Assembly (NCBI GenBank): GCA_963774405.1
Contig: CAVZEV010000005.1
Coordinates: 124,001-188,000, forward strand
DNA length: 64,000 nt
DNA from: VRUE01 sp963774405
Lineage (GTDB): Bacteria; Actinomycetota; Thermoleophilia; Solirubrobacterales; 70-9
Reading direction: 5' to 3'
A model generated the notes under the pieces. It was not told the origin of the DNA, did no database searches, and saw only the letters and a program-made list of their open reading frames with translations. Numbering within the stretch: position 1 is the first letter of the stretch; every line of letters starts with the position of its first letter. Positions 34,304 to 44,228 of the stretch are shown here, in pieces. Made by a program: the position numbers and the translations under genes.

Positions 34304-35247
34304 TTCGATGGGTCCAGGAGGAGCTTGCCGCTGGTAGTGCGGGCGATCAGGTCTTCGTGGGCGCGGGCCGCTTCGGAGAGCGGGTAGACGCCGCCGATGG
34401 TGACCTCGAGCTCACCCTTGGCGACAATACCGAGCAGCTCGCCAATCATCGGCGCGACCAGCTCGCGGCGGGCGAGCAGGTGCAAGAGCCAGAAGCCGAC
34501 CACGGTCTTGGAGCCGCGCAGCAGCGCCGCCGTGGAGACCTCGCGCTGCTCGCGCGAGGCGATGCCGAAGACGACCATGCGACCGAGCGGCGCGAGGATC
34601 CCGAGCTCCTCGTCGAAGGCGTTGCCGCCGCTCATGTGGAGGACCGCGTCGACGCGCTCGCCGCCGTTGGCCTCGCGAATCGCTTCACCGAGGTTCTCGG
34701 CGCGCGAGTCGACGGTGGCGTCGGCGCCGAGCCGCTCGACCAGCTCCCGCTTCTCCTCGCTGGAGGCGAGGCCGATCACCTTCGCCCCGGCCTGCTTGCC
34801 CAGCTGCACGGCCATCGCGCCGGTGCCCCCGGCGGCTGCCTCGATCACCAGGGTCTCCCCCGGCTCGATCCGCGCGCAACGTCCGACCAGGGCCATTGCG
34901 GTCAGGCCCTGCAGCAGCAGCGCCGCCGCCTGGTCGTCGCTGACCTCGTCCGGCAGGGGAATCAGCAACTCCTCGGGCACGGCGACCTTCTCCGCGTAGC
35001 CACCGCTGCTGAGCAAGGCCACAACGCGCCGTCCGTCGGCGGTGCGGCCGCTGACCTCGGTGCCCGGAACCAGCGGCAGCGATTGCTCCGCTAGGTAGTC
35101 GTTACGCGTCGCATGGGTGTCAGCGAAGTTGATCCCACTGCGAGCGACATCAACGACGACTTCCCCTTCTCCGGGAGTCGGCTCCTCGAGATCGACCACC
35201 CGTAGCTTCTCCGGACCGCCGAACTCGTCTATTTGGACTGCCTTCAT
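34300..35247 (-). CDS. NADPH:quinone oxidoreductase, zinc-free MDR family
   Basis: The 315-residue medium-chain reductase starts MKAVQIDEFGGPEKLRVVDL, has AAAGGTGAMAVQLGKQAGAK near residue 135 as the NADPH-binding Rossmann motif, and lacks the catalytic zinc cysteines. It probably reduces quinones or enals. It is the promoter-proximal gene of a two-gene unit with the DEAD helicase (4-base overlap), divergent from pfkB. Confidence 0.88.
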   Translation of the reverse strand: MKAVQIDEFGGPEKLRVVDLEEPTPGEGEVVVDVARSGINFADTHATRNDYLAEQSLPLVPGTEVSGRTADGRRVVALLSSGGYAEKVAVPEELLIPLPDEVSDDQAAALLLQGLTAMALVGRCARIEPGETLVIEAAAGGTGAMAVQLGKQAGAKVIGLASSEEKRELVERLGADATVDSRAENLGEAIREANGGERVDAVLHMSGGNAFDEELGILAPLGRMVVFGIASREQREVSTAALLRGSKTVVGFWLLHLLARRELVAPMIGELLGIVAKGELEVTIGGVYPLSEAARAHEDLIARTTSGKLLLDPSK

Positions 35248-35295
35248 CGGCGGGGAACCATAGTCGTCGGGCGGCAGCGCAGCTCGCGCGGGTGG

Positions 35296-35354
35296 CGTGG
35301 GGCAGGGGGGTCGAGGACAGCCCGTGGACTGCCCGCAGGCCCCCCTGCCCCACG
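35296..35354. repeat. 15-bp hairpin in a divergent promoter region
   Basis: Perfect arms CGTGGGGCAGGGGGG (35296-35310) and their complement (35340-35354) lie between the divergent starts of the quinone reductase (35247) and pfkB-like (35388) genes. No gene ends here, so it cannot be a normal terminator. Confidence 0.75.
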
Positions 35355-35387
35355 ACAGGCCCCGCGCGCCGCTACGCTGCCGACCCT

Positions 35388-36332
<945 letters not shown>

Positions 36333-36336
36333 AAGA

Positions 36337-37698
<1,362 letters not shown>

Positions 37699-37719
37699 CG
37701 TCCGTAACTCAGAGGGTTA

Positions 37720-37836
37720 GGAGCGTCGGGGGTGCCTCCCCGGGTGCTGGGTTTTTCGCCGGGGACACGGCGTCTCTCGCTAGTGGTCTGTGCGAAAAAC
37801 AGGACGCCGCGCCCGGGGAGGCACCCCCGACGCTCC
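37720..37836. terminator. Long nested hairpin after citrate synthase gene
   Basis: Perfect 25-bp arms (37720-37744 and 37812-37836) enclose an inner stem GTTTTTCG (37751-37758) with CGAAAAAC (37793-37800). It starts 22 bases after the gltA stop and ends 27 before the next gene. It is a strong candidate terminator or an mRNA-stabilising 3' structure. Confidence 0.8.
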
Positions 37837-37862
37837 TTCTCAGGGTTGCGTACGCTCACCCG

Positions 37863-38204
37863 GTGTCTCGTTGGAAGTTGACCGTTCGGCATGGGTCCGA
37901 GGTGGAGCACGTGAGCTTCGAGGAGCTCGATGATGCCGTGGCCGCTATGCGGGAGCGGGCGTTGGCTATTCGGGCTGAGGGGCCGGTGAAGGGGGTTTCC
38001 TCGTTGCGGGACTTTGGGCCGGAGCAGCAAGTTCATGCGCGGTTGCAGCTGAGCGGCAAGGGGTGGCTGCGCAAGCCGGTGGCCGGGATCGACGTGCGGG
38101 GGGACGGGAAGTTCATGCCGTACCGGGGCGGGGTACGGCGGGAGGAGCTCGATCCGAGTGGGCACCAGACGCCGTTTGAGCTGGTGCGAGAGACTCTCGA
38201 ATAG
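37863..38204 (+). CDS. Small protein of unknown function
   Basis: The 113-residue product starts MSRWKLTVRHGSEVEHVSFE, has a helical EELDDAVAAMRERALAIRAE stretch, and ends in a conserved-looking block (YRGGVRREELDPSGHQTPFE). No family is recognised. GTG 37863 is the first start after the gltA hairpin. The codon-position GC pattern and isolated position between hairpins support coding. Confidence 0.65.
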   Translation: MSRWKLTVRHGSEVEHVSFEELDDAVAAMRERALAIRAEGPVKGVSSLRDFGPEQQVHARLQLSGKGWLRKPVAGIDVRGDGKFMPYRGGVRREELDPSGHQTPFELVRETLE

Positions 38205-38208
38205 AGCG

Positions 38209-38250
38209 TGTGGCGACTTGTTCCCCTACGTCGGGGAATAAAGCGCCACA
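38209..38250. repeat. Family C palindrome between small genes
   Basis: Outer arms TGTGGCG and CGCCACA (38209-38215, 38244-38250) enclose TTCCCC-TACGTC-GGGGAA (38221-38238). The CGACTT...TTCCCC...GGGGA..AAAG layout recurs at 55626-55673 and 56592-56625. It sits five bases after a stop codon and six before the next ATG. Confidence 0.6.
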
Positions 38251-38256
38251 AGACCT

Positions 38257-38568
38257 ATGAGCGAGACTGAGATTCCAAAGGGCAGCTACGCGGCCGGGCG
38301 GCGGATGAAGCTGCCTGCCGGCGCCGCGGCGCCCTACGTCGTCTACATCAACGGGGTCGAGCAGAGCGAGGGGGCCGACTACACGGTCGCCTCGGGCGAG
38401 ATCGTCTTCACCCGGCCGATCATCAAGGAGAAGGTCGGCACGGGGCGCTGGCTGGCGATGTACCTGGGGCTCTTCGGCACCTACCGCAAGAACGAGACGA
38501 TCGACCTGCAGTTCGAGCGCGACGGCAAGACCGAGCTGATCTCCGACCTGCCGGTCGAGCCCGACTGA
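38257..38568 (+). CDS. Small protein of unknown function
   Basis: The 103-residue product starts MSETEIPKGSYAAGRRMKLP, contains a predicted beta-rich part (YVVYINGVEQSEGADYTVAS, GEIVFTRPIIKEKVGTG), and a hydrophobic stretch WLAMYLGLFGTYRKN. The middle resembles a carbohydrate-binding or fibre-type beta sandwich but is not conclusive. It is followed 18 bases later by a DUF6941-like gene, perhaps in one unit. Confidence 0.65.
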   Translation: MSETEIPKGSYAAGRRMKLPAGAAAPYVVYINGVEQSEGADYTVASGEIVFTRPIIKEKVGTGRWLAMYLGLFGTYRKNETIDLQFERDGKTELISDLPVEPD

Positions 38569-38586
38569 CCCCCGTATCCTGGCCCG

Positions 38587-39009
38587 ATGGAGATCGGCTT
38601 TCTCATGCTCGCCGACCACAGCGAGGCGGTCAACGGCAAGCTCTACATGGTCGGCGGCGGCTGGAACGTGCTCAGCCTGCCCGAGCTGCCGCACGAGTGG
38701 GGCTTCCACATCGCCCTCGGCCTCGATGTCGCCTGGAGCGAGACCAACCAGCCGCACAGCCTCCAGGTCGACATCCACGACCCCGACGGGGTCGAGCTCG
38801 GCGAGGGCCTGCAGGCAGACTTCGAGACCGGCCGCCCGCCCGGCATGCCCGCCGGCCAGGACCAGCGCCTGGTGATGTCGATCGGCACCACCGCCACCTT
38901 CTCCACCCCCGGCCCCCACGCCGCCGTCGTCCAGGTCAACGGCGAGGAGATCGGCCGCGCCCGCTTCTACCTGACCGAGGGCACCGAGCCGCCGGTCACG
39001 AGCATGTAG
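38587..39009 (+). CDS. DUF6941-like protein
   Basis: The 140-residue product has the pattern MEIGFLMLADHSEAVNGKLY then MVGGGWNVLSLPELPHEWGF, as in the small beta-sandwich family DUF6941 (my recollection, not checked). Later TPGPHAAVVQVNGEEIGRAR is a typical beta hairpin. The function is unknown. It is convergent with the UbiA-type gene, with 9 bases between stops. Confidence 0.6.
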   Translation: MEIGFLMLADHSEAVNGKLYMVGGGWNVLSLPELPHEWGFHIALGLDVAWSETNQPHSLQVDIHDPDGVELGEGLQADFETGRPPGMPAGQDQRLVMSIGTTATFSTPGPHAAVVQVNGEEIGRARFYLTEGTEPPVTSM

Positions 39010-39018
39010 CGAGCCGCC

Positions 39019-39981
39019 CTAGTTGAAGGCGTAGAGCAGCAGGAAGGCGATCACGGCAAAGCTGCCGGCGCCGGCGATCAGGGGCTTGTCGTCGATCACG
39101 ATCTGGGCGGTCGAGCGGTCGTCGGCGCGGTCGTAGATCAGGTAGAGGTAGCGGAAGACGCAGTAGAGGACTGAGGGGATCGTCCACATCATCTGGTTGC
39201 CGATCAGCGGCGAGTTGACGGCGTAGATCGAGTAGCTGATCACGGTGCCGGTGGTGACCATCGCGACCATCTGGTCGAGGAAGGGCAGCGAGTAGTGCTC
39301 GAGCACGGGGCGGCTGCTGGTCCCCTCGTGCAGCTCGGAGACCGCCTCCTGGCGGCGCTTGGTGACGCCGAGGAAGAGGGCGAACATGCCGGTGCAGAGC
39401 AGCAGCCATTCCGAGGCGTGGGCGTCGACGGCGACGGCGCCGGCCGCGACGCGGAGGATGAAGAGGCCGGCCAGGGTCATCACGTCGACGATCACGATCT
39501 GCTTGAGGCCGAGGCTGTAGGCCATCTGGGCGATGCCGTAGCCGACCACCATCAGGCCGACTTCCCAGTTGACCGTGGCGAAGGCGATCGCGATCGCGAC
39601 GATCGCCAGGCCGGGCGCGATCGCCTTCGCCGTCGCCTCGGAGAGCTCGCGCGCGGCCAGCGGGCGGAAGCGCTTCTTCGGGTGCTTGCGGTCGAGCTCG
39701 ACGTCGATCAGGTCGTTGACGTAGTAGCCGGCGCTGGAGATCAGGCAGAAGGCGACGAAGGTGAGGAACGCCTCGAGCACGTCGTGGGACTGGTTGAACT
39801 TGCCGGAGAAGAGCAGGCCGGCGAAGACGAAGACGTTCTTGATCCACTCCTGCGGGCGGCCGGTCTTGATCGCGGCCCGCAGCGGCGAGCGCCGGGGCAC
39901 GGCCGGCTCCTCCTCGAGCGGGTTCTCGGGCTTGCCGGCAGGGACCGGGGCCGTCGGCTGTTCAGAAGTGATGGTTTCCAT
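39019..39981 (-). CDS. Decaprenyl-phosphate phosphoribosyltransferase-like (UbiA superfamily)
   Basis: The 320-residue membrane prenyltransferase has RPQEWIKNVFVFAGLLFSGK near residue 42 and the aspartate motif YYVNDLIDVELDRKHPKKRF near 86, with the second acidic region around VIVDVMTLAGLFILRVAAGA. This pattern matches the Rv3806c type that makes the precursor of decaprenylphosphoryl-arabinose. It would feed arabinose into wall glycans; partner epimerases (DprE1/2) are not in this window. Confidence 0.85.
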   Translation of the reverse strand: METITSEQPTAPVPAGKPENPLEEEPAVPRRSPLRAAIKTGRPQEWIKNVFVFAGLLFSGKFNQSHDVLEAFLTFVAFCLISSAGYYVNDLIDVELDRKHPKKRFRPLAARELSEATAKAIAPGLAIVAIAIAFATVNWEVGLMVVGYGIAQMAYSLGLKQIVIVDVMTLAGLFILRVAAGAVAVDAHASEWLLLCTGMFALFLGVTKRRQEAVSELHEGTSSRPVLEHYSLPFLDQMVAMVTTGTVISYSIYAVNSPLIGNQMMWTIPSVLYCVFRYLYLIYDRADDRSTAQIVIDDKPLIAGAGSFAVIAFLLLYAFN

Positions 39982-40050
39982 CCTGGGTGATACCGGAGAG
40001 ACAGGCGCAAGCTACCCGGCCGGGGCGAAGCGGTCGCGAAAGGGTAGCGC

Positions 40051-41144
40051 TCAGGTCGGTAGCCGAATCGTGAAGCGGGCGCCCTGGGCGGGGAGGTTCT
40101 CGACCGCGGCGCTGCCTCCCATCGCCTCGCTCAGCTCGCGAACGATCGCCAAACCGAGGCCGGCGCCGTCGGGGGAGACGTGCTCGGCGCGGGCGCGAAG
40201 GTGAAAGCGCTCGAAGGCGCGCGGGATCTCCTCGGCCGCGATCCCGGGCCCTTCGTCGCTGACCTCGATCGTGCCCGGCGAGACCGCGATCGTCACGGTC
40301 GCCCCCTGCGGGCTGACCCTGATCGCGTTTTCGAGCAGGTTGGAGAGGACCTGGAGCGCCCGACCGTGGTCGGCGATCGCCGGCGCCGGCCCGCCCTCGA
40401 CCCGGACCGCGACCCCGGCCTCGCCAGCCCGCGGGCGCAGGCGCTCCTCAGCCTCGCGGGCGACCGCCGCCAGGTCAACGGGCTCGCGGCGCACCTCCAT
40501 CACGCCCTGGCGCAGGCGGGCGAGGGCGAGCAGGTCGCCGACCAGCCGCTCCAGCCGCTGCGCCTCGCGGCCAACAACGGCGGCCGCCTGGCGCGGCTCG
40601 ACCGTGCCGTCCTCGATCCCCTCGGCGTAGCCGCGGATCGAGGTCAGCGGCGTGCGCAGGTCGTGCGAGACCGAGAGCAGGACGGCGCGCTCGGCATCGC
40701 GGGCGACGGCGAGCTGCCCGGCCATCGCGTTGAAGGAGCCTGCGAGTCGGTCGAGCTCCTCGGTGCCCTCGGGCGGCACCGGCTCGGGCCGGCGGCCGGC
40801 GGCGAGCTCCCCCGCCGCCTCCGAGAGGCGATCGAGCGGCTGGGTCAAGCGGCGCGCAAGCAGGGCCGCGACGGCCGCGGCAAGCAGCGCGGCAGCGCCC
40901 CCGGCGATCAGCAGCGCGGCGAGGTAGCGCCGGAAGTCACCGCTGAAGACGTCGACGCGAGGCGGCGGGGGCGGGGGCGAACCCCGGGCGGCGGGCGGAA
41001 TTCCGCCCGCTGGGCGGCGTCCTTGCGCAGGGTTTCGTCGACGGCGTTGCGGGTCAGCACGATGCCGAGCGCCAGCGAGGCGCCAACCGCAAGCAGGACG
41101 ACGCCGAGGATCGCGAGGAAGAGCCGCGAGCGCAGCGAGCGCAT
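40051..41144 (-). CDS. Sensor histidine kinase (one frameshift)
   Basis: The N-terminal part (MRSLRSRLFLAILGVVLLAV, TM1) and the C-terminal part (LTQPLDRLSEAAGELAAGRR HAMP; LLSVSHDLRTPLTSIRGYAE HisKA; NLLENAIRVSPQG, DEGPGIAAEEIP and GAGLGLAIVRELSEAMGG HATPase) are in two frames, with the break in a G/C run around 40967-40985. Repaired length is about 364 residues. It is coupled by a one-base overlap to the OmpR-type regulator gene upstream. Confidence 0.88.
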
Positions 41145-41818
41145 CAGGCGACGGCCTTGTAGCCGGCGCCGCGCACGGTCTGCAGCAGCTCGGGCCGCGC
41201 CAGCTTGGCGCGCAGCTGGGCGATGTGGACGTCGACCGTGCGGGTGCCGCCGGGGAACTCGCCGCCCCAGACCAGCTCGAGCAGGCGGTCGCGGCTGAGC
41301 ACGATGCCGGGGTGGGAGAGCAGCGCGGCCAGCAGGTCGAACTCGCGGCCGGTCAGCTCGACCGGCTCGCCGCCCACGGTGACGGTGTGCGCGGCGCGAT
41401 CGAGCACGACATCGGCGGCTGCGAGCACCCCCTGCTCGGCACCGTTGGCACGGCCGTCGGCGCGGCGCAGGATCGCCTTCACCCGGGCGAGGAGCTCGCG
41501 CGGCGAGAAGGGCTTGGTGACGTAGTCGTCGGCACCGGCTTCGAGCCCGGCGACGCGATCGACCTCCTCGTCGCGGGCGCTGAGGATCAGGATCGGCACG
41601 CCGGTGCGGGCGCGCAGGCGCCGGCAGACCTCGAAGCCGTCGATGCCCGGCAGGCCGATGTCGAGGATGACGAGCCGCACCGGGTGGCGCGAGAGCTCCT
41701 CGATCGCCTGCTCGCCGCTGGAAGCCCAGACGACGCCGAACCCGTCGCGCTTGAGGTAAGCGCGCACGAGCTCGGCGATCGCCTGCTCGTCCTCGACGAC
41801 GAGGATGGCTCCCTTCAT
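41144..41818 (-). CDS. OmpR-family response regulator
   Basis: The 224-residue product has a receiver domain (VVEDEQAIAEL; phospho-Asp in LVILDIGLPGIDGFEVC near residue 52; Lys in DDYVTKPFSPRELLARV) and an OmpR/PhoB winged helix (ELTGREFDLLAALLSHPGIV; TVDVHIAQLRAKL). It acts with the kinase gene that overlaps its 3' end. The DUF5666-like exported protein gene lies immediately upstream, transcribed toward it, and may be a target. Confidence 0.93.
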   Translation of the reverse strand: MKGAILVVEDEQAIAELVRAYLKRDGFGVVWASSGEQAIEELSRHPVRLVILDIGLPGIDGFEVCRRLRARTGVPILILSARDEEVDRVAGLEAGADDYVTKPFSPRELLARVKAILRRADGRANGAEQGVLAAADVVLDRAAHTVTVGGEPVELTGREFDLLAALLSHPGIVLSRDRLLELVWGGEFPGGTRTVDVHIAQLRAKLARPELLQTVRGAGYKAVA

Positions 41819-41822
41819 CCGC

Positions 41823-42356
41823 CTAGCCTCTCATCTGCGCTCCCGGAGGCGGCGGCAGCTGCCCGCCCTGGCGCCCGTGGGGCGGGCCCTGGGGACGCTC
41901 GCCCCGCTTCGGCGGCACCATGATCGCCTTGGCGGCTTCGCCTTCGGGCCCGCAAACCGTCACTTCCTGGCCGGTTTCGAGGTCGGAAAGCGACGACTTG
42001 CCGGGGCCCGCGAGCACCTTGGTGCTGCTGTCGACGGCGATCGTCACTTCGTTGCCGTCGTTCTCCTTCAGCGTGATCGAGCTGTCGTCGACGGCGGTGA
42101 CCTCGCCCCGGTCCATCCTGATCACTTCCGCCTTGCCGTTGTGCTGGACGTGCAGCTGGGCGTAGGTCAGGTCCTTGCCTCCGGGGCCTCCAGGCATCAG
42201 CGGCGGTGGCATCCGCTTGCCGCGCGGCGCCCCTGAGCCTTCCCCGTGACCGCCTTCGTTGCTGCCTTGGGCCAGCGCCACGCCGCCGACGGTCAGCGCC
42301 GCGGCCACCGCCACCACCGCCACCGAGCGGGCGCGCTTGCGAAATGAGTCGAGCAT
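41823..42356 (-). CDS. Exported DUF5666-like protein
   Basis: The 177-residue product has a signal peptide (FRKRARSVAVVAVAAALTVG ending VALAQ), a glycine- and charge-rich linker, and a small beta domain (VTAVDDSSITLKENDGNEVT, VGDSSTKV-like) resembling DUF5666. The C-terminus is rich in P, G and Q. The second of two adjacent ATGs (42356) gives the better spacing to GGAGG. It lies four bases upstream of the response regulator gene in the same direction, so the three form a unit. Confidence 0.75.
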   Translation of the reverse strand: MLDSFRKRARSVAVVAVAAALTVGGVALAQGSNEGGHGEGSGAPRGKRMPPPLMPGGPGGKDLTYAQLHVQHNGKAEVIRMDRGEVTAVDDSSITLKENDGNEVTIAVDSSTKVLAGPGKSSLSDLETGQEVTVCGPEGEAAKAIMVPPKRGERPQGPPHGRQGGQLPPPPGAQMRG

Positions 42357-42427
42357 CATGGTCCTCCTGGTCGTTGGATCGAATGGGTCGATCGTCGGAC
42401 CGGCAGGTATGGGGCCGGTCAACCCTC

Positions 42428-42452
42428 TGTAAGGGCTGTGTAAGCCCTTACA
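42428..42452. terminator. Hairpin over the stop codon of the agpS-like gene
   Basis: TGTAAGGGCT and AGCCCTTACA form a 10-bp stem with loop GTGTA. The right arm includes the TAA stop of the oxidase gene (42448-42450), so the terminator begins within the gene end. Confidence 0.65.
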
Positions 42453-44108
42453 GGTCGATCAGGACGCCGGGGTTGAGCATGCCGGCGGGGTCGAGCTCGG
42501 CCTTGGCGGCGCGCAGGGCGGCGGCGAACGGAGCCGGGCGTTGGCGGTCATACCAGGGGCGATGATCGCGGCCGACGGCATGGTGGTGGGTGATCGTGGC
42601 GCCGCCCTCGATCAGCGCCTCGCCGGCCGCGGCCTTGATCTCGGCCCACTGCTCGACCTCGCCGCCTCGCACCGCGGGGGCCAGCACGGTGAAGTAGGGC
42701 GCCGGGCCATCGGGGTAGACATGCGTGAAGCGACAGCTGACCCGCGGCGCCCCCGGCCCCTCCCTCGGCGCCTCGCAGACCTCGGCCACCTTCGCCCGCA
42801 CCGCCGCCATCGTCTCGGCGTGGAACTGCTCGAAGCGATCCCAGGTCACCGCCGTCTCAAACGTCTCACTGAGCACCCCGCAAGCCACCAACGTGTCCCG
42901 CAGGTAGGGCGCCAAAAGAAACGCCCCCCGCCAAGCCCCAACCGCCCCCCCACCCTCGCCACCCTCGCCGCCGACGGGCCTGGAACGTGACATATCGACA
43001 CTCTTTCGGCCCGTCGGCCCCGTCGGCCCAAAGGGTTGGGGGGTGCCGCCGTGGTGGCGGGCGATTTCTTGGGCTTGGCGCATTGGTTCTTCGGTGGGGA
43101 GGTTTGCGGACTCGAAGGCGAGGACCAGGAGGCTCTTCTCGCCGCTGCCGGCACCGGTCGTTTCGGCCTCAAGGGCGTCGAGCAGGCGGCAGTTGGACGG
43201 GTAGAGCCCCGACTGCGAGATCTCGCGCACGGCCCGCGCCGCGGCGTAGAAGTCGTCGAACTCGACCCCGCAGGAGCTCTTGAAGCGCGGCCGCGGGCGC
43301 ACCCGCACCCAGGACTCGGCGATCACCCCGAGGATCCCCTCGGAGCCGATCAGCGCCCGGTCGGGAGACGGTCCGGCGCCGGACCCCGGCAGCCGCCGGC
43401 TCTCCCAGGCCCCCGCGGCGTAATCGCCCGCACCGACTCGACCAGGTCGTCGATGTGGGTGTAGAGCGTGGCGAAGTGCCCGCCGGCTCGGGTCGCGATC
43501 CAGCCCCCCAGGGTCGAGTACTCGAACGACTGCGGGAAGTGCCGCAGCGTCAGCCCGTGCTCGCGCAGCTGATCCTCCAGCCCGGGCCCGGTCGCCCCCG
43601 CCTGAATCCGCGCCGCCAAGGACTCCGCATCGACCTCCAGAACCCGATTCAACCGCTTCAGGTCCAGGCACACCACCGGCCGCTCGCCAGTCCGCGCCTC
43701 CACCCCACCGACCACGCTCGTCCCACCCCCAAACGGCACAACCGCCGCCCCCTCGGCCTCAGCCCAAGAGAGCACCACCTCGATCTCCGACTCGTCCCGA
43801 GGAAACGCCACAAGATCGGGCGGATTCTCAAATTCTCCCCGAAACCCCCGCACCACATCCCGATAAGCCTTCCCCAACGAATGAGCCACCCGCTCGTAGT
43901 GCTCATCCGTAAAGAGATCACCGAACGCCTCCGGAGCTTTCAGCCGCGCCCCGCGCAACTCAACCTCATCGAGCGGAACCGCCTCCTCAGGCTCCCCCCC
44001 AAATCCAAACCGCTCCCTGATCCCAGCCGCAGCCTCCCGAAGCTCCTTCTTGGAAGGCGCCTGATCCTCGTACCCCCACCCCCAATGCTTGAGCCTCCGC
44101 TCACCCAT
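42448..44108 (-). CDS. FAD-linked oxidase, alkyldihydroxyacetonephosphate synthase-like (one frameshift)
   Basis: The N-terminal part (MGERRLKHWGWGYEDQAPSK; FAD-binding VVPFGGGTSVVGGVEARTG) and the C-terminal part (SGAGPSPDRALIGSEGILGV; GATITHHHAVGRDHRPWYDR) are in two frames. The C run 43410-43414 seems one base short, and one added base rejoins TPRG to AWESRR, giving about 553 residues. The HHHAVGRDH motif and size point to alkyl-DHAP synthase (AgpS). It would swap the acyl chain of acyl-DHAP for a fatty alcohol. A small palindromic insertion lies near 42970-43018. Confidence 0.85.
42970..43018. repeat. Palindrome inside the agpS-like gene
   Basis: Eleven-bp arms GCCGACGGGCC / GGCCCGTCGGC (42970-42980 and 43008-43018) enclose a lower-GC loop with GACATATCGAC. 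On the coding strand it adds a stretch (TGRKSVDMSRSRPV) and glycine-rich neighbours at a point where relatives, as I recall them, have a short loop. It is probably an inserted element, in frame. Confidence 0.55.
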
Positions 44109-44122
44109 GAACCGCTCCGCTT

Positions 44123-44228
44123 GTAGGGGTCAGATGCCCCTCCCCGGAAAGCTCATGGGACCACGCAAGAAGTGCCACTACGCCCCAGCTGCGCGACGGC
44201 TTTCCGGGGAGGGGCATCTGACCCCTAC
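44123..44228. terminator. 30-bp hairpin between acyl reductase and agpS-like genes
   Basis: Perfect 30-bp arms (44123-44152 and 44199-44228) enclose a 46-nt loop. The right arm overlaps the stop codon (44225-44227) of the reductase gene on the minus strand, and the left arm ends 15 bases before the start of the agpS-like gene. It may end one transcript or reduce downstream expression. Confidence 0.8.

Noticed and set aside
35292..35387. N-terminal extension of the PfkB kinase
   Set aside because: It reads through the hairpin and has no homology; ATG 35388 begins exactly at the first beta strand of the family.
43350..43671. Two overlapping separate oxidase genes
   Set aside because: The two frames continue one FAD-oxidase alignment and are joined by one base in a C run.
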